The notes under the pieces were generated by a model that had not been told where the DNA came from, ran no database searches, and saw nothing but the letters and a program-made list of their open reading frames with translations. From JAXDBM01 sp963709485 (GTDB lineage Bacteria > Desulfobacterota > Syntrophia > Syntrophales > Fen-1087): DNA of 64,000 nucleotides. This document shows positions 44,211 to 53,320 of this stretch, piece after piece. The translations under genes were made by a program, and so were the position numbers. Every line of letters starts with the position of its first letter. Within the stretch, counting starts at the first letter, position 1. Location: contig CAVPWE010000001.1 of the NCBI GenBank assembly GCA_963709485.1, positions 558,001-622,000 of the forward strand. The letters are read 5' to 3'.

Positions 44211-45455
44211 ATGGATACTCCGCTCATTGAATTCAAAGACGTCACCAAGCGCTTCGGCAAACGAACCGTGCTGGACCGTGTCAATTTGCAGATTTACGAG
44301 GGACAGGTCACCACCATTATCGGCCTCAGCGGCTCAGGCAAAAGCGTGATGCTCAAGCACATCATCGGGCTGCTCAAACCCGATGATGGCACGATTTATT
44401 TTCGCGGCAAGCCCATTACGGGAATGACAAAGCCGGAGATCACCGCATCCTTTGCTCAGATCAGCTACATGTTTCAGGGAAACGCTCTTTTTGATTCCAT
44501 GACCGTCTACGATAATATCGCGCTGCCGCTTCGGGAAACCACCCATTTGAAGAAGGCGGAAATTGACCGCCGGGTGATGGCCAGAATCGAGCAGACGGAG
44601 CTCACCGAATCGGCCAACCGGTATCCTTCAGAACTCTCCGGAGGCATGCAAAAAAGGGCCGCTCTTGCCCGCGCCCTGATCACGGATCCACAGATCGTCC
44701 TTTTTGACGAACCGACTTCCGGCCAGGATCCCGTCCGGAAAAATGCAATTTTGAGCATGATTGCCCAGTATCAGAGAAAATTCAACTTTACCGCCATCCT
44801 CGTCAGCCATGAAATTCCGGACGTCTATTTTATCTCCAATCGCATTCTCTGCCTTTACAATCGCAAGATTGTATTTCAGGGAACGCCGGCGGAACTGGAA
44901 AATTTCGACCACCCCTTCAAAGATGAAGTCATTCGCAGTCTCGAAGGTCTGCAAAGAGAATTAACCGGTCTTTACTCCAAGAGACAGTTCAAAATGTTAA
45001 ATCATGCCCAGCTGACGACCAGAGCAGCCGGTGAACGTTACTGTGTTGCGGTTTTTACGCTGTCAGACATGGACGCAATCATTTCCAGTCTGGGTCACGA
45101 TGCGGCACAGGAAGTCATCCATTCGATGGGCGTATATATTGGCAAACACTTTGGCGCCATCGGCGGCTTTTCCACCCGCCGCAAGTCTGATGAATTTGTC
45201 ACCGTGCTTCCTTTTTCCGACATTGCGGAAGCCGGGACCATTTTGGATGATTTTATAAATGATTTCCGGAAACAGGGAATCCGCGACATCTGGGCTGACG
45301 CGCACAGGCAGGCGCCTTCGGGAAATTGCGTTGACTTTGCCATCCGGGCGGGAATTGCCGAAGGGCAGCCTGCTGCCGATATCGATCCCGTGATTGATTT
45401 GGCCAAATCTCAACAAAAAGAAATCGGGCGGCTCAATTGTGCCGCCGGGGAGTGA
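44211..45455 (+). CDS. mlaF: MlaF ABC ATPase fused to a C-terminal degenerate GGDEF domain
   Basis: 414 residues from the ATG at 44211; upstream in-frame codons lie inside mlaE. Residues 1-250 are a complete MlaF: Walker A GLSGSGKS (38-45), signature LSGGMQK (142-148), Walker B IVLFDEP (162-168), H-loop SHE (199-201). Ordinary MlaF ends near 260-270. The extra 270-414 matches the GGDEF fold: FTLSDMDAI (282-290, metal-site strand), GHDAAQEVI (295-303), RKSDEFVTVLP (324-334; GG replaced by KS) and IRAGIAEG (378-385). The degenerate motif argues against c-di-GMP synthesis but allows nucleotide sensing. A fusion this clean suggests cyclase-like regulation of lipid transport. Confidence 0.9.
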   Translation: MDTPLIEFKDVTKRFGKRTVLDRVNLQIYEGQVTTIIGLSGSGKSVMLKHIIGLLKPDDGTIYFRGKPITGMTKPEITASFAQISYMFQGNALFDSMTVYDNIALPLRETTHLKKAEIDRRVMARIEQTELTESANRYPSELSGGMQKRAALARALITDPQIVLFDEPTSGQDPVRKNAILSMIAQYQRKFNFTAILVSHEIPDVYFISNRILCLYNRKIVFQGTPAELENFDHPFKDEVIRSLEGLQRELTGLYSKRQFKMLNHAQLTTRAAGERYCVAVFTLSDMDAIISSLGHDAAQEVIHSMGVYIGKHFGAIGGFSTRRKSDEFVTVLPFSDIAEAGTILDDFINDFRKQGIRDIWADAHRQAPSGNCVDFAIRAGIAEGQPAADIDPVIDLAKSQQKEIGRLNCAAGE

Positions 45456-45459
45456 ACCA

Positions 45460-45927
45460 ATGAACAAGCACACCATGGAGACAATCGTCGGCATCTTTGT
45501 CGTTATCGGGCTGATCTGCGTCGGATACATGACTGTGAAATTAGGCAAAGTGGATTTCTTTGGTGATCATTCCAACACGCTCGTCGCCAAGTTCACAACC
45601 GTTACCGGCCTTCGGATCGGCAGTCCGGTGAAGGTTTTGGGTCTCGAGGTCGGGAGAGTGGAACGGATCGCCATAGACCAGGAAGACCTGAAGGCGGTTG
45701 TGGAAATAAAAGTAAGGAAAGATATCAAAATCTATGATGATGCCATTGCCTCCATTAAAACGGAAGGGCTCATCGGCGACAAGTATCTCAGCATTGAACC
45801 CGGTGGCGGTGGCAGCCTGCTCGCCAACAAGGGGGTCATCACCGACACACAGGCCGGCGTGGATATTGAATCACTCATCAGCAAATACGCCTTTGGCGAA
45901 GTGAAACAGGAAAAGGAAAAAAAATAA
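45460..45927 (+). CDS. mlaD: MlaD, MCE-domain substrate-binding protein
   Basis: 155 residues from the ATG at 45460, 4 bases after the mlaF stop. One N-terminal transmembrane helix (ETIVGIFVVIGLICVGYM) anchors a single MCE domain (VAKFTTVTGLRIGSPVKVLG, VGRVERIAI, IKTEGLIGDKYLSIEPGG). It forms the hexameric periplasmic ring that passes phospholipids between MlaFE and MlaC. Lys/Glu-rich tail at the end. Confidence 0.92.
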   Translation: MNKHTMETIVGIFVVIGLICVGYMTVKLGKVDFFGDHSNTLVAKFTTVTGLRIGSPVKVLGLEVGRVERIAIDQEDLKAVVEIKVRKDIKIYDDAIASIKTEGLIGDKYLSIEPGGGGSLLANKGVITDTQAGVDIESLISKYAFGEVKQEKEKK

Positions 45928-45946
45928 GTTACGGGAGATTCAAGCA

Positions 45947-46540
45947 ATGAAAAAACGAATTGCAGTATTTGCTCTGCTGATCCTGCTCGCATCATCCATC
46001 CCGGTATGCGCCGGAGTGCCGATGACCACGGTTGAAGCCACTGTAAACAGAGTGCTCGAAGTACTGCGTGATCCCAAGCTCAAAAGCCCGGCAGCCAAGG
46101 AAATCAAGAAAGAGAAGCTCCGGGTGATATACAAAGACATGTTTGATGAAATTGAATTTTCCAAGCGCACGCTGTCGCGGAACTGGAATAAGTTCAATGC
46201 GGCGCAGCGCGTGGAATTTGTGAATCTTTTTGAGCAGGTTCTGGAAAAATCATATATCGACAAAATTCTGGACTACTCGAACGAAAAAGTCGATTTCTAT
46301 AAAGAAACCATGCTTTCGGACAGTCAGGCTGAAATTCAGACCAAGATTGTGACGGCCTCCAAGGAAATTCCAATTTTCTACCGGATGATTTCAAAAGGCG
46401 GAAAATGGAAAGTATATGATGTTGTCGTGGAAAATGTGAGCCTCGTTCAGAACTATCGCACCCAGTTCAACGATATCCTGGCAAAGAATACGCCGGAGCA
46501 ATTGCTGGAGACCCTGCGCAAAAAGGTGAAGGAGCAATAG
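45947..46540 (+). CDS. mlaC: MlaC, periplasmic phospholipid-binding protein
   Basis: 197 residues. Signal peptide at 1-22 (VFALLILLASSIPVCAG). The MlaC/Ttg2D domain follows (TVEATVNRVLEVLRDPKLK; EIEFSKRTLSRNWNKFNAAQ; FVNLFEQVLEKSYIDKILDY; GGKWKVYDVVVENVSLVQNY). It shuttles phospholipids across the periplasm between MlaD and MlaA. Confidence 0.9.
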   Translation: MKKRIAVFALLILLASSIPVCAGVPMTTVEATVNRVLEVLRDPKLKSPAAKEIKKEKLRVIYKDMFDEIEFSKRTLSRNWNKFNAAQRVEFVNLFEQVLEKSYIDKILDYSNEKVDFYKETMLSDSQAEIQTKIVTASKEIPIFYRMISKGGKWKVYDVVVENVSLVQNYRTQFNDILAKNTPEQLLETLRKKVKEQ

Positions 46541-46662
46541 GAATGAAGGTTGTTCCACATCCTCCATCGGCAGCGGTGTTTCGCGGTGACGGACGTGGCT
46601 ATCGCAGGCGCCGCCTCCCGGTCAGTCCGAAGCGGCGCATTTGAAAAGCTTGGTTCGGATAC

Positions 46663-47595
46663 ATGAAATCCTGTCTTGTCTTGATGGTATCGCTCATCTT
46701 TCTCACCGGGGGGTTGGCGCACAGCGCCGGTTCCCCTTCCGCCATTTTGCCGCAAGCCCCGCCTTCGCCCCGATCTGTTTTGCCGGCCTCCAATTCGGGT
46801 GACATCCCGGCAAAGTCATCCGACAGGACCGTTGACGCAATCGCAGACGAATACAAGGACGACGAGAATCTCGATTATGCCGACGATACTTTCAAGGAAG
46901 AAAAAGTAGAGATTGCCGACCCGCTGGAACCGTTCAACCGGGCCATGCATCAATTGAACGACAAGCTGTATTTCTGGGCGCTCAAACCGGTGGCGCAGGG
47001 ATACAAAGCCGTCGCTCCCGAACCGGCAAGGATCGGCGTGCGGAATTTCTTTTCCAATCTTGGATTCCCTTCCCGTTTTCTCAGTTGCCTGCTTCAGGCT
47101 GACTTCAGCGGCGCGGCAACGGAATTCGGCCGTTTTGCAATCAACACCCTATGGGGCATCGGGGGAATCCTGGATCCTTCTTCCGGCAAGGAACTGAATC
47201 TTCAACCGCAGGATACCGACCTGGGGCAGACGCTGGGAATATACGGCGTGGGACACGGCTTTTACCTGGTCTGGCCGGTGTTCGGTCCTTCCAGCCCGCG
47301 CGATTCCGTAAGTATAGCCGGTAATTTTTTTCTGTATCCGACCTCCTACCTGGATCCCTGGTATGCCCGCATGGGAGTGGGGGTATATAAGGAAGTCAAT
47401 GCCACATCCCTAAGGATCGGCGATTACGAATCGCTCAAAGATGCGGCCGTTGATCCCTATGTGGCGTTTCGCGATGCCTACATTCAATACCGGCTGAAGA
47501 CTGTCAAAGCGCGGAAAGCGAAAATTGCGGTGTCCCCGCCGCAGGAAACGAGTTCTCCGGGGGCTGATCCGGCATCGTCCAAGAATGAAAATTAA
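46663..47595 (+). CDS. mlaA: MlaA/VacJ-family outer-membrane lipid-transport protein
   Basis: 310 residues. Signal peptide about 1-22 (LVLMVSLIFLTGGLAHSAG) with no lipobox cysteine, unlike E. coli MlaA, so it is probably not lipidated. Residues 23-80 are a Pro/Asp-rich linker, then the MlaA core begins at DPLEPFNRAMHQLNDKLYFW and includes RIGVRNFFSNLGFPSRFLSC, ATEFGRFAINTLWGIGGILD and GHGFYLVWPVFGPSSPRDSV. It removes misplaced phospholipid from the outer leaflet. The next gene starts immediately after its stop. Confidence 0.92.
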   Translation: MKSCLVLMVSLIFLTGGLAHSAGSPSAILPQAPPSPRSVLPASNSGDIPAKSSDRTVDAIADEYKDDENLDYADDTFKEEKVEIADPLEPFNRAMHQLNDKLYFWALKPVAQGYKAVAPEPARIGVRNFFSNLGFPSRFLSCLLQADFSGAATEFGRFAINTLWGIGGILDPSSGKELNLQPQDTDLGQTLGIYGVGHGFYLVWPVFGPSSPRDSVSIAGNFFLYPTSYLDPWYARMGVGVYKEVNATSLRIGDYESLKDAAVDPYVAFRDAYIQYRLKTVKARKAKIAVSPPQETSSPGADPASSKNEN

Positions 47596-48396
47596 ATGGA
47601 ACGAAAATTCCGCACGAAATGTTTTCTGGTCATTGCGCAAGCCGTACTGTTGATTTCCGCAATGAACACGAATGCCGCGGCGGCCGGATTGTTCGGCGCG
47701 CCTCAAACCCGATCCAGGGAATCCGGCGGTTTAAACACCGCCATCGGTTACTGGCATCATGAAGACACATACAAAAATGGCGCGGATCATAAAATCAGGC
47801 AGAATGAGATTTATTCCCAGGCAGCCTATGGCGCAAACAATGTTTGGGAAGTGTATGCGCGCGTCGGCGTGTCGGATCTGAAAATGTTCGACGCTTTCAA
47901 TTCCTCCGATGCGGCAACGGAAACCGGCAAAAATAATTTCGAGGAAAACTGGAAGTTCTCCGGAACCTTGGGAGCAAAGGGCTTTTACCCCATCCATAAG
48001 GCATTCGGGATCGGCGCTTTTATTCAGGGAACCTATTCCTTCAGCAACTTTACGGACGAGGTTGCGGGAACCAGTGGCGGCACCTCTTTTACAACCGACC
48101 TGAAGGTGAAAAATCTCTGGGACGTAAATTTTGGGGTTGGGTTTCAGGCGACCATACCCCATGACATCAAACTATATGCAGGTCCCTATGTCTATTATTC
48201 GAAGGCAGAGGTGTCTTCGGCAGCCAAGATTGCCGGCCTTGAATACACAGCCGGGAATGTTTCTGTCGAGAACAAGTCAAGGGCCGGTGGATTTGCGGGA
48301 ATCGACATGCCACTCGCCAAAGGATTCCATCTGAATGTTGAAGGGCAATATTCAGACAGGCTCTCCGCGGGCGCCGCAGTGACCTACAGATATTAA
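47596..48396 (+). CDS. Outer-membrane beta-barrel protein at the end of the mla operon
   Basis: 266 residues. Signal peptide about 1-31 (CFLVIAQAVLLISAMNTNAA). The mature part has alternating strands (LNTAIGYWHHEDTY; VYARVGVSDLKMFD; FGIGAFIQGTYSFSNF; LYAGPYVYYSKAEV) and ends in Tyr (AGAAVTYRY), a barrel signal. The start codon directly follows the mlaA stop, so it belongs to the operon. It may partner MlaA, which in E. coli sits in OmpC/OmpF porins; that is an inference. Confidence 0.78.
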   Translation: MERKFRTKCFLVIAQAVLLISAMNTNAAAAGLFGAPQTRSRESGGLNTAIGYWHHEDTYKNGADHKIRQNEIYSQAAYGANNVWEVYARVGVSDLKMFDAFNSSDAATETGKNNFEENWKFSGTLGAKGFYPIHKAFGIGAFIQGTYSFSNFTDEVAGTSGGTSFTTDLKVKNLWDVNFGVGFQATIPHDIKLYAGPYVYYSKAEVSSAAKIAGLEYTAGNVSVENKSRAGGFAGIDMPLAKGFHLNVEGQYSDRLSAGAAVTYRY

Positions 48397-48555
48397 CGGT
48401 TGAACACGGAAGGGATTTCGGGGTCCGTGAGAGAATCTGGAATCACCGAATCTGTGACGGGAAGGAAGCGCTGCAGGCAGCAAACGGGGGGAATCTTCGG
48501 CCGGTAAGATTGGCGTGAGCCGGGATCGCATACAGAATAAACGGGGGGCGGGATC

Positions 48556-48957
48556 ATGAAGATTGTCTTTGTTTATCTCCTCAGCCTGATGGTGTTTCTG
48601 GGAATCGATATGCTATGGCTGGGCATCGTGGCGAAGGATTTCTATCGCAACAACCTGGGACATCTGCTCCGGGCGGATGTCAACTGGGCGGCTGCCCTGA
48701 TTTTTTATCTCCTCTATGTTGCCGGTATCCTGATATTTGCGACGATGCCCGCACTGGAAAGACATTCATTGAGGCAGGCGGTCCTGCTCGGCGCGCTTTT
48801 CGGTTTTTTCGCCTACGCCACTTACGACCTCACCAATCTGGCGACCTTGAAGGACTGGCCGGTAAACGTCGTGCTCGTAGATATCCTCTGGGGTGCGGTC
48901 CTGTCTGCATGTGTCGCGGCGGCAAGCTTCGGGAGCGGCAGATGGATCCTGTCATGA
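48556..48957 (+). CDS. DUF2177 family inner-membrane protein
   Basis: 133 residues with four transmembrane helices. The N-terminal FVYLLSLMVFLGIDMLWLG plus FYRNNLGHLL, then GFFAYATYDLTNLATLKDWP and VLVDILWGAVLSA are the family's conserved blocks. Function is unknown. It has a good ribosome site (GGGGGGCGGGATC). A remnant of a DUF1295 gene follows, which is a frequent neighbour type for this family. Confidence 0.87.
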   Translation: MKIVFVYLLSLMVFLGIDMLWLGIVAKDFYRNNLGHLLRADVNWAAALIFYLLYVAGILIFATMPALERHSLRQAVLLGALFGFFAYATYDLTNLATLKDWPVNVVLVDILWGAVLSACVAAASFGSGRWILS

Positions 48958-48993
48958 CCTCGATAACGGATATGCCCCGACGTCCGGGAGGGG

Positions 48994-49155
48994 ATGCATT
49001 CTTTCCCGACCGTCACATCCGCTCATCCGCCGATCCTGATCCTCTTTGTTTCCGGTGTTCCGATGACGGAAAAGCTCATGGAGAACATTCCGGAGTTTGC
49101 CCTGTATAAAGAGCGCACGAGCGTTTTCTTTCCCTGGTTTCCAAAAGCGCGTTGA
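48994..49155 (+). pseudogene. C-terminal remnant of a DUF1295 (steroid reductase-like) gene
   Basis: The 53-codon frame contains LILFVSGVPMTEKLMENI and FALYKERTSVFFPWFPK. These match the extreme C-terminus of DUF1295 membrane proteins (SGxPxxEK...YxxYxxxTSxFxPWFPK). The preceding ~200 residues with the membrane helices are missing, so this is a deletion remnant. It may explain the loose spacing between the DUF2177 gene and the acyltransferase. Confidence 0.65.
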
Positions 49156-49307
49156 GAGGGGGGACTTCCGACCGTCCGGGAATGAGGGGGTGTTCGCGAA
49201 GCCGCCGATAAGAGACGGTGGCGTCGCCAAATCGATTTCATTTCCCGGGTCATCCCCTCATCCGCTTCACCCTTTTGCCCGTGCGATCTGAACCGATGGA
49301 GTGCGGC

Positions 49308-50366
49308 ATGACATTGAAGAAACCGCTGACGCAACGGGAACCGTGGGACGAACCGCTTTTGAACCGTTTGGCCAGGAGGCTGGTGACTGTCCCGGTTTTT
49401 ATGCTACTCTTCGCGACGGCCGTCGTTCTTTTGCCCCTTTTGCTCCCCGTTGCGCTCCTTGCCGACGCCGTTTTGTCGCCGGGGCGCCTGAGGCCCAGGA
49501 GCCGCTGCGTTCTCTTTTTTTCCTACTACCTTTTCTGTGAAGCGGCCGGTTTGATCGGGTCCTTTGTCGTTTGGCTCTTCGGCGGCCGGTGGATTCGCGG
49601 CCCGGCGGATCGATTCGAACGATGGAATACGGCAATCCAGGGGCTCTGGACGGAAGCCCTGTACCGCGGCGGGAAAAGGATCTACTCGCTCAAACTGGAT
49701 CTGGCCGGCGCGGACTGTGTTACCGGCGACCCGGTCGTTCTCCTGATGCGGCATGCCAGTACCGCCGATACGGTTTTCCCGCATGTCCTGGCGGCCAATC
49801 GCAAGGGAATGACGCTGCGTTTTGTCCTGAAGAAGGAGCTGCTCTGGGATCCCTGCATCGATGTGGTGGGGAACCGGATTCGGAATGTCTTTGTCGACCG
49901 CAGCGGTCTGGAAAGCCGGAAAAACATCGATGCCGTCCAACGATTGGCGACGGGTTTGAAGCCTTTCGAGGGGCTGGTGATCTTTCCCGAAGGGACGCGG
50001 TTTCATCCGGCAAAACGGAAGAGGGCGGTGGAAAAATGGCGGCTTTCGGGCGACACGGCCATGTATGACCGGGCAGCGCGCATGAAACATGTCCTGCCTC
50101 CCCGGCCGGGCGGTTTTTTGGCGCTCCTGGAAGCCTGCCGCCACATGGATATGGTTTTTTGCGCCCATACGGGATTGGAAGGGGCGGCCACGTTCCGCCA
50201 TTTATGGCAGGGGGATCTGATCGGCAAGACGGTCCATGTCCGCTTTCACAAAGTTGCCGCGTCCGCCGTGCCGGAAAATGACCGTGACGCGTTGATCTGG
50301 CTTTATGAAGAATGGCTCGGCATCGATCGCTGGATAGAGACGCTTGGCAAACAGACGGACGAATGA
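49308..50366 (+). CDS. Membrane-bound 1-acyl-glycerol-phosphate acyltransferase-like protein
   Basis: 352 residues from the ATG at 49308, which has GGAG 7 bases upstream; longer in-frame starts lie in the remnant region. Two transmembrane helices occur at about 25-55 and 70-90. The PlsC motifs are VLLMRHASTADT (H-X4-D block), GNRIRNVFVDR, LVIFPEGTRF (block III) and VLPPRPGGF (block IV, proline). It is longer than plain PlsC and resembles the eukaryotic LCLAT/AGPAT-like acyltransferases. Acceptor lipid unknown. Confidence 0.82.
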   Translation: MTLKKPLTQREPWDEPLLNRLARRLVTVPVFMLLFATAVVLLPLLLPVALLADAVLSPGRLRPRSRCVLFFSYYLFCEAAGLIGSFVVWLFGGRWIRGPADRFERWNTAIQGLWTEALYRGGKRIYSLKLDLAGADCVTGDPVVLLMRHASTADTVFPHVLAANRKGMTLRFVLKKELLWDPCIDVVGNRIRNVFVDRSGLESRKNIDAVQRLATGLKPFEGLVIFPEGTRFHPAKRKRAVEKWRLSGDTAMYDRAARMKHVLPPRPGGFLALLEACRHMDMVFCAHTGLEGAATFRHLWQGDLIGKTVHVRFHKVAASAVPENDRDALIWLYEEWLGIDRWIETLGKQTDE

Positions 50367-50589
50367 TGACCCCAGCCTTGTCGTTTGTTTCACGCAGAAT
50401 CTCAAGTTCCCCGGAGCCGAACCATCGCGGTCGCCTTTCCACCGCGGACGAGATTTTTGAATGGCTGTGGTCCAATTTCTCGATTCTCGACCAGCCCAAG
50501 TCGGGAAGGGTGCAGAAAAGGTCCATCGGCACTTGAGGGGATGACCTTCCCCGGCTTTCGCTGGACCGCCAAGGCAAAGGAGGCCCGAC

Positions 50590-52020
50590 ATGCTCATTCA
50601 GCCCTTTTTCGTTTCCGGACTGGCCCATTGCTCGTACCTGCTCGCCGGGTCGAAAAGCTGCGCCGTGATCGATCCAAGGCGGGACATGCGGGTCTATCTG
50701 GACGCAGCGAATTCGCTGGGCGTCAAGATCACGCATATCCTCGAAACCCACCTTCACGCGGATTTTATCTCCGGTCATATGGATTTGGCCGAAAAGACGG
50801 GGGCCGCGATATACGCCCCCCGTTCCGCCGGGTGCGCCTTCCAGCACACGGGCCTGTCGGACGGCGATGTATTCAATATCGAAGACATGGAGGTCCAGGT
50901 TCTGGAAACGCCCGGCCATACGCCGGAGCACATCGTTTATATCGTCGCGGACCGTGCAAGGGGCGAAGATCCGGTGGCCCTCTTCAGCGGCGACACCCTC
51001 TTTGTGGGCGATGTGGGAAGGCCGGACCTGTTTCCGGAAATCGCGGAGAGGCTGGCGGGAGAACTGCATGACAGTCTCTACCGGAAACTGATGGGCTTGC
51101 CCGATTTCTGCGAGGTGTATCCCGCGCACGGAGCCGGTTCCCTCTGCGGAAGAGACATATCGGCAAAGCGCACGTCCACCATCGGATATGAAAAGAACTA
51201 CAACTACGCGCTGCGGATTCCGGACCGGCAGGAGTTCATTCGGCGGCTGACGACCGGAATGCCCGCGGCACCGGACCACTTCAGCCGTTGCAGTGAGACC
51301 AACCGGAGGGGTCCTGCCCGGCTCAAAAGCCTTCCCGTTGCCGTGCCCCTCGATCCCCTCGCCTTTTTACGCAGAGCCGAGGGCGCCGGTACGGTTGTGC
51401 TCGATATCCGGCCTTATGATGCGTTCGGCGGCCAGCATGTCCCGGGGTCCTGTCACATCGATCTGACCAGCAACTTCAGCACCTTCGCCGGCTGGATTCT
51501 TCCGCCCGATGCCGAAATCCTACTTGTCGCCGACCACTGGGAACAGGTTGAGAGGGCCTCGATTCTTCTCAGGCGGGTGGGGCTCGACCGCGTGACCGGC
51601 TATCTGGAAGGGGGGTCGTTTGCGTGGGCCGCAGCCGGCTTTCCCCTGGGTCATGTTCCCCAGCTTTCGGCTCAGGAACTCAAGGAAAGGATCTGCGGCA
51701 GCGAACCGACCGTGCTTCTCGACGTGAGAACCGTCGGCGAATTCGAGGGGGGCCATATCGAGGGCGCCGTCCATATTCCGGTTCCCGACCTCAGGACCCG
51801 CCACGGGGAGCTGGACCCGGAGGCTCCGATCGTCGCCATCTGCAACGTGGGACAGCGGGGAACCCTCGCGGCAAGCCTTCTCCAGCAGCGCGGTTTTCGA
51901 CAGGTCTCCAATCTGGCCGGCGGCATGGCCGCTTACAATGCGGCCACGGGCGGCGCCGAGTGCCCCGTCTGCGCGCTTCCCCACGGACCGTCGCTGTCTG
52001 AAAAATCGGGCGGGAGGTGA
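50590..52020 (+). CDS. Metallo-beta-lactamase hydrolase fused to two rhodanese domains
   Basis: 476 residues. Residues about 1-245 form the metallo-beta-lactamase domain with THLHADFISGH (HxHxDxxxGH), PGHTPEHIVY, GDTLFVGDVGRPDLF and PAHG, as in ETHE1-type persulfide dioxygenases. Rhodanese 1 (about 260-360) lacks the catalytic cysteine (VADHWEQ in its place). Rhodanese 2 (about 370-460) keeps it in CNVGQR. Such proteins oxidise or transfer persulfide sulfur. It lies 10 bases before two YeeE/YedE genes, so sulfur import and handling are probably linked. Confidence 0.88.
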   Translation: MLIQPFFVSGLAHCSYLLAGSKSCAVIDPRRDMRVYLDAANSLGVKITHILETHLHADFISGHMDLAEKTGAAIYAPRSAGCAFQHTGLSDGDVFNIEDMEVQVLETPGHTPEHIVYIVADRARGEDPVALFSGDTLFVGDVGRPDLFPEIAERLAGELHDSLYRKLMGLPDFCEVYPAHGAGSLCGRDISAKRTSTIGYEKNYNYALRIPDRQEFIRRLTTGMPAAPDHFSRCSETNRRGPARLKSLPVAVPLDPLAFLRRAEGAGTVVLDIRPYDAFGGQHVPGSCHIDLTSNFSTFAGWILPPDAEILLVADHWEQVERASILLRRVGLDRVTGYLEGGSFAWAAAGFPLGHVPQLSAQELKERICGSEPTVLLDVRTVGEFEGGHIEGAVHIPVPDLRTRHGELDPEAPIVAICNVGQRGTLAASLLQQRGFRQVSNLAGGMAAYNAATGGAECPVCALPHGPSLSEKSGGR

Positions 52021-52030
52021 GAATCGCGGC

Positions 52031-52552
52031 GTGGAATGGCTCAGCATGGACAGGTGGTCGCCTTACGCGGCGGGAATCGGAATCGGGATCCTGAGCTGGG
52101 TGACCTTTCTGCTGTCGGACAGGGCGCTCGGCTGTTCCACCGCCTTCTCCCGGACCAGCGGGATGATCGAAAGGCTCTTCCGCGGGGACAAGGTCCTCGA
52201 CAAGCCCTATTACCGGAAATTCGTCCCGGAGATCGACTGGGAATGGATGCTGGTCCTCGGGATGTTCTTCGGCGCCCTCGCCTCCTCGGTCCTGTCCGGC
52301 CAGTTTCAGTTCCAGTGGGTGCCGGAAAGATGGATGGCGGCTTTCGGCGGTTCGTTCCCGGTTCGCTGGCTGGCCTCGCTGGCCGGAGGATTTCTGCTGG
52401 GATTCGGCGCCCGCTGGGCAGGGGGGTGTACCAGCGGCCACGGGATCAGCGGCACCCTTCAACTGGCCATCAGCAGTTGGGTCGCGACCCTCTGCTTCTT
52501 CATCGGCGGCGTCGCGACGGCCGGACTGATTTTTCGATATTTCCTGAAATGA
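52031..52552 (+). CDS. YeeE/YedE-family sulfur transporter, half-size protein 1
   Basis: 173 residues from the GTG at 52031 (ribosome site GGGAGGTG; ATG at 52046 is an alternative). Four or five transmembrane helices with the family cysteines in RALGCSTAFSRTSG and ARWAGGCTSGHGISG. YeeE/TsuA-type proteins import thiosulfate or related sulfur compounds through these cysteines. Its stop overlaps the next start (ATGA). Together the two half-size proteins match one full-length YeeE. Confidence 0.82.
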   Translation: MEWLSMDRWSPYAAGIGIGILSWVTFLLSDRALGCSTAFSRTSGMIERLFRGDKVLDKPYYRKFVPEIDWEWMLVLGMFFGALASSVLSGQFQFQWVPERWMAAFGGSFPVRWLASLAGGFLLGFGARWAGGCTSGHGISGTLQLAISSWVATLCFFIGGVATAGLIFRYFLK

Positions 52553-53118
52553 TGCGGACCATGCCGGGCAGCCTGTACGAAAACAGAAAACTTCAACTGG
52601 TCATCGGTTTTGCGGCCGGTTTCCTTTTCGGATTCCTGCTCCAGAAGGGAGGGGTCACCCGTTACGACGTTATCATCGGTCAACTCCTTCTGAAGGACTT
52701 CACTGTTGTCAAGGTCATGCTCTCCGCCGTGGTCACCGGCATGATCGGCGTACATCTGCTGCGCAGTCTCGGCCTGGCCGCCCTGCATCCGAAATCCGGT
52801 TCCTTCGGATCGGTCATCCCCGGAGGCCTGATCTTCGGCGCGGGGTTCGGCCTGCTCGGCTACTGCCCCGGGACCCTGGCCGGCGCCGCGGGTCAGGGGA
52901 GTCTGGACGCCCTGCTCGGAGGGATCGCCGGCGTTCTGATTGGTACGGCAGCCTTTGCGCAGCTCTTTCCGAAACTGGACCGGGCGATTCTCGGCAAAGG
53001 CGATTTCGGCGAGATGACCCTTCCGCAACTGTTCAAAGTGAATCCCTGGCGGGTGATTCCGGGAGTTGCTTTCGCCATCGTCGCACTGCTCGTCTGGATG
53101 GAAAAATCGGGCTTCTGA
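52549..53118 (+). CDS. YeeE/YedE-family sulfur transporter, half-size protein 2
   Basis: 189 residues from the ATG in the overlap. Transmembrane helices and the second-half motif GLIFGAGFGLLGYCPGTLAG (with its Cys) and LLGGIAGVLIGTAAFAQ fit the C-terminal half of YeeE/YedE. Close coupling with the first half suggests a heterodimer. It is the last gene of the sulfur operon, followed by convergent ddl-type genes. Confidence 0.85.
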   Translation: MMRTMPGSLYENRKLQLVIGFAAGFLFGFLLQKGGVTRYDVIIGQLLLKDFTVVKVMLSAVVTGMIGVHLLRSLGLAALHPKSGSFGSVIPGGLIFGAGFGLLGYCPGTLAGAAGQGSLDALLGGIAGVLIGTAAFAQLFPKLDRAILGKGDFGEMTLPQLFKVNPWRVIPGVAFAIVALLVWMEKSGF

Positions 53119-53320
53119 GCGAAGTGAAGGCGGGTGATCGGCAAGAGATCCTTCCGGCGCGTCGCCCCGGATTTCCATGAACACCCGCTCACAATCGCCC
53201 GCGAGGCCGCCGCCGGGGCTGTCGCCATGACCGTGCCCGGTGCGGTTCTTCCCCGAATCCTGTCCTCCTGCTTCATGACGGGCGCGGCGGAGAGGGGCGG
53301 AAGGGACGTTGGTGGTCTTC

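Noticed and set aside
50367..50589. Possible small ORF between the acyltransferase and the rhodanese gene
   Set aside because: Frames here lack a ribosome site and any recognised motif, so I do not call a gene.
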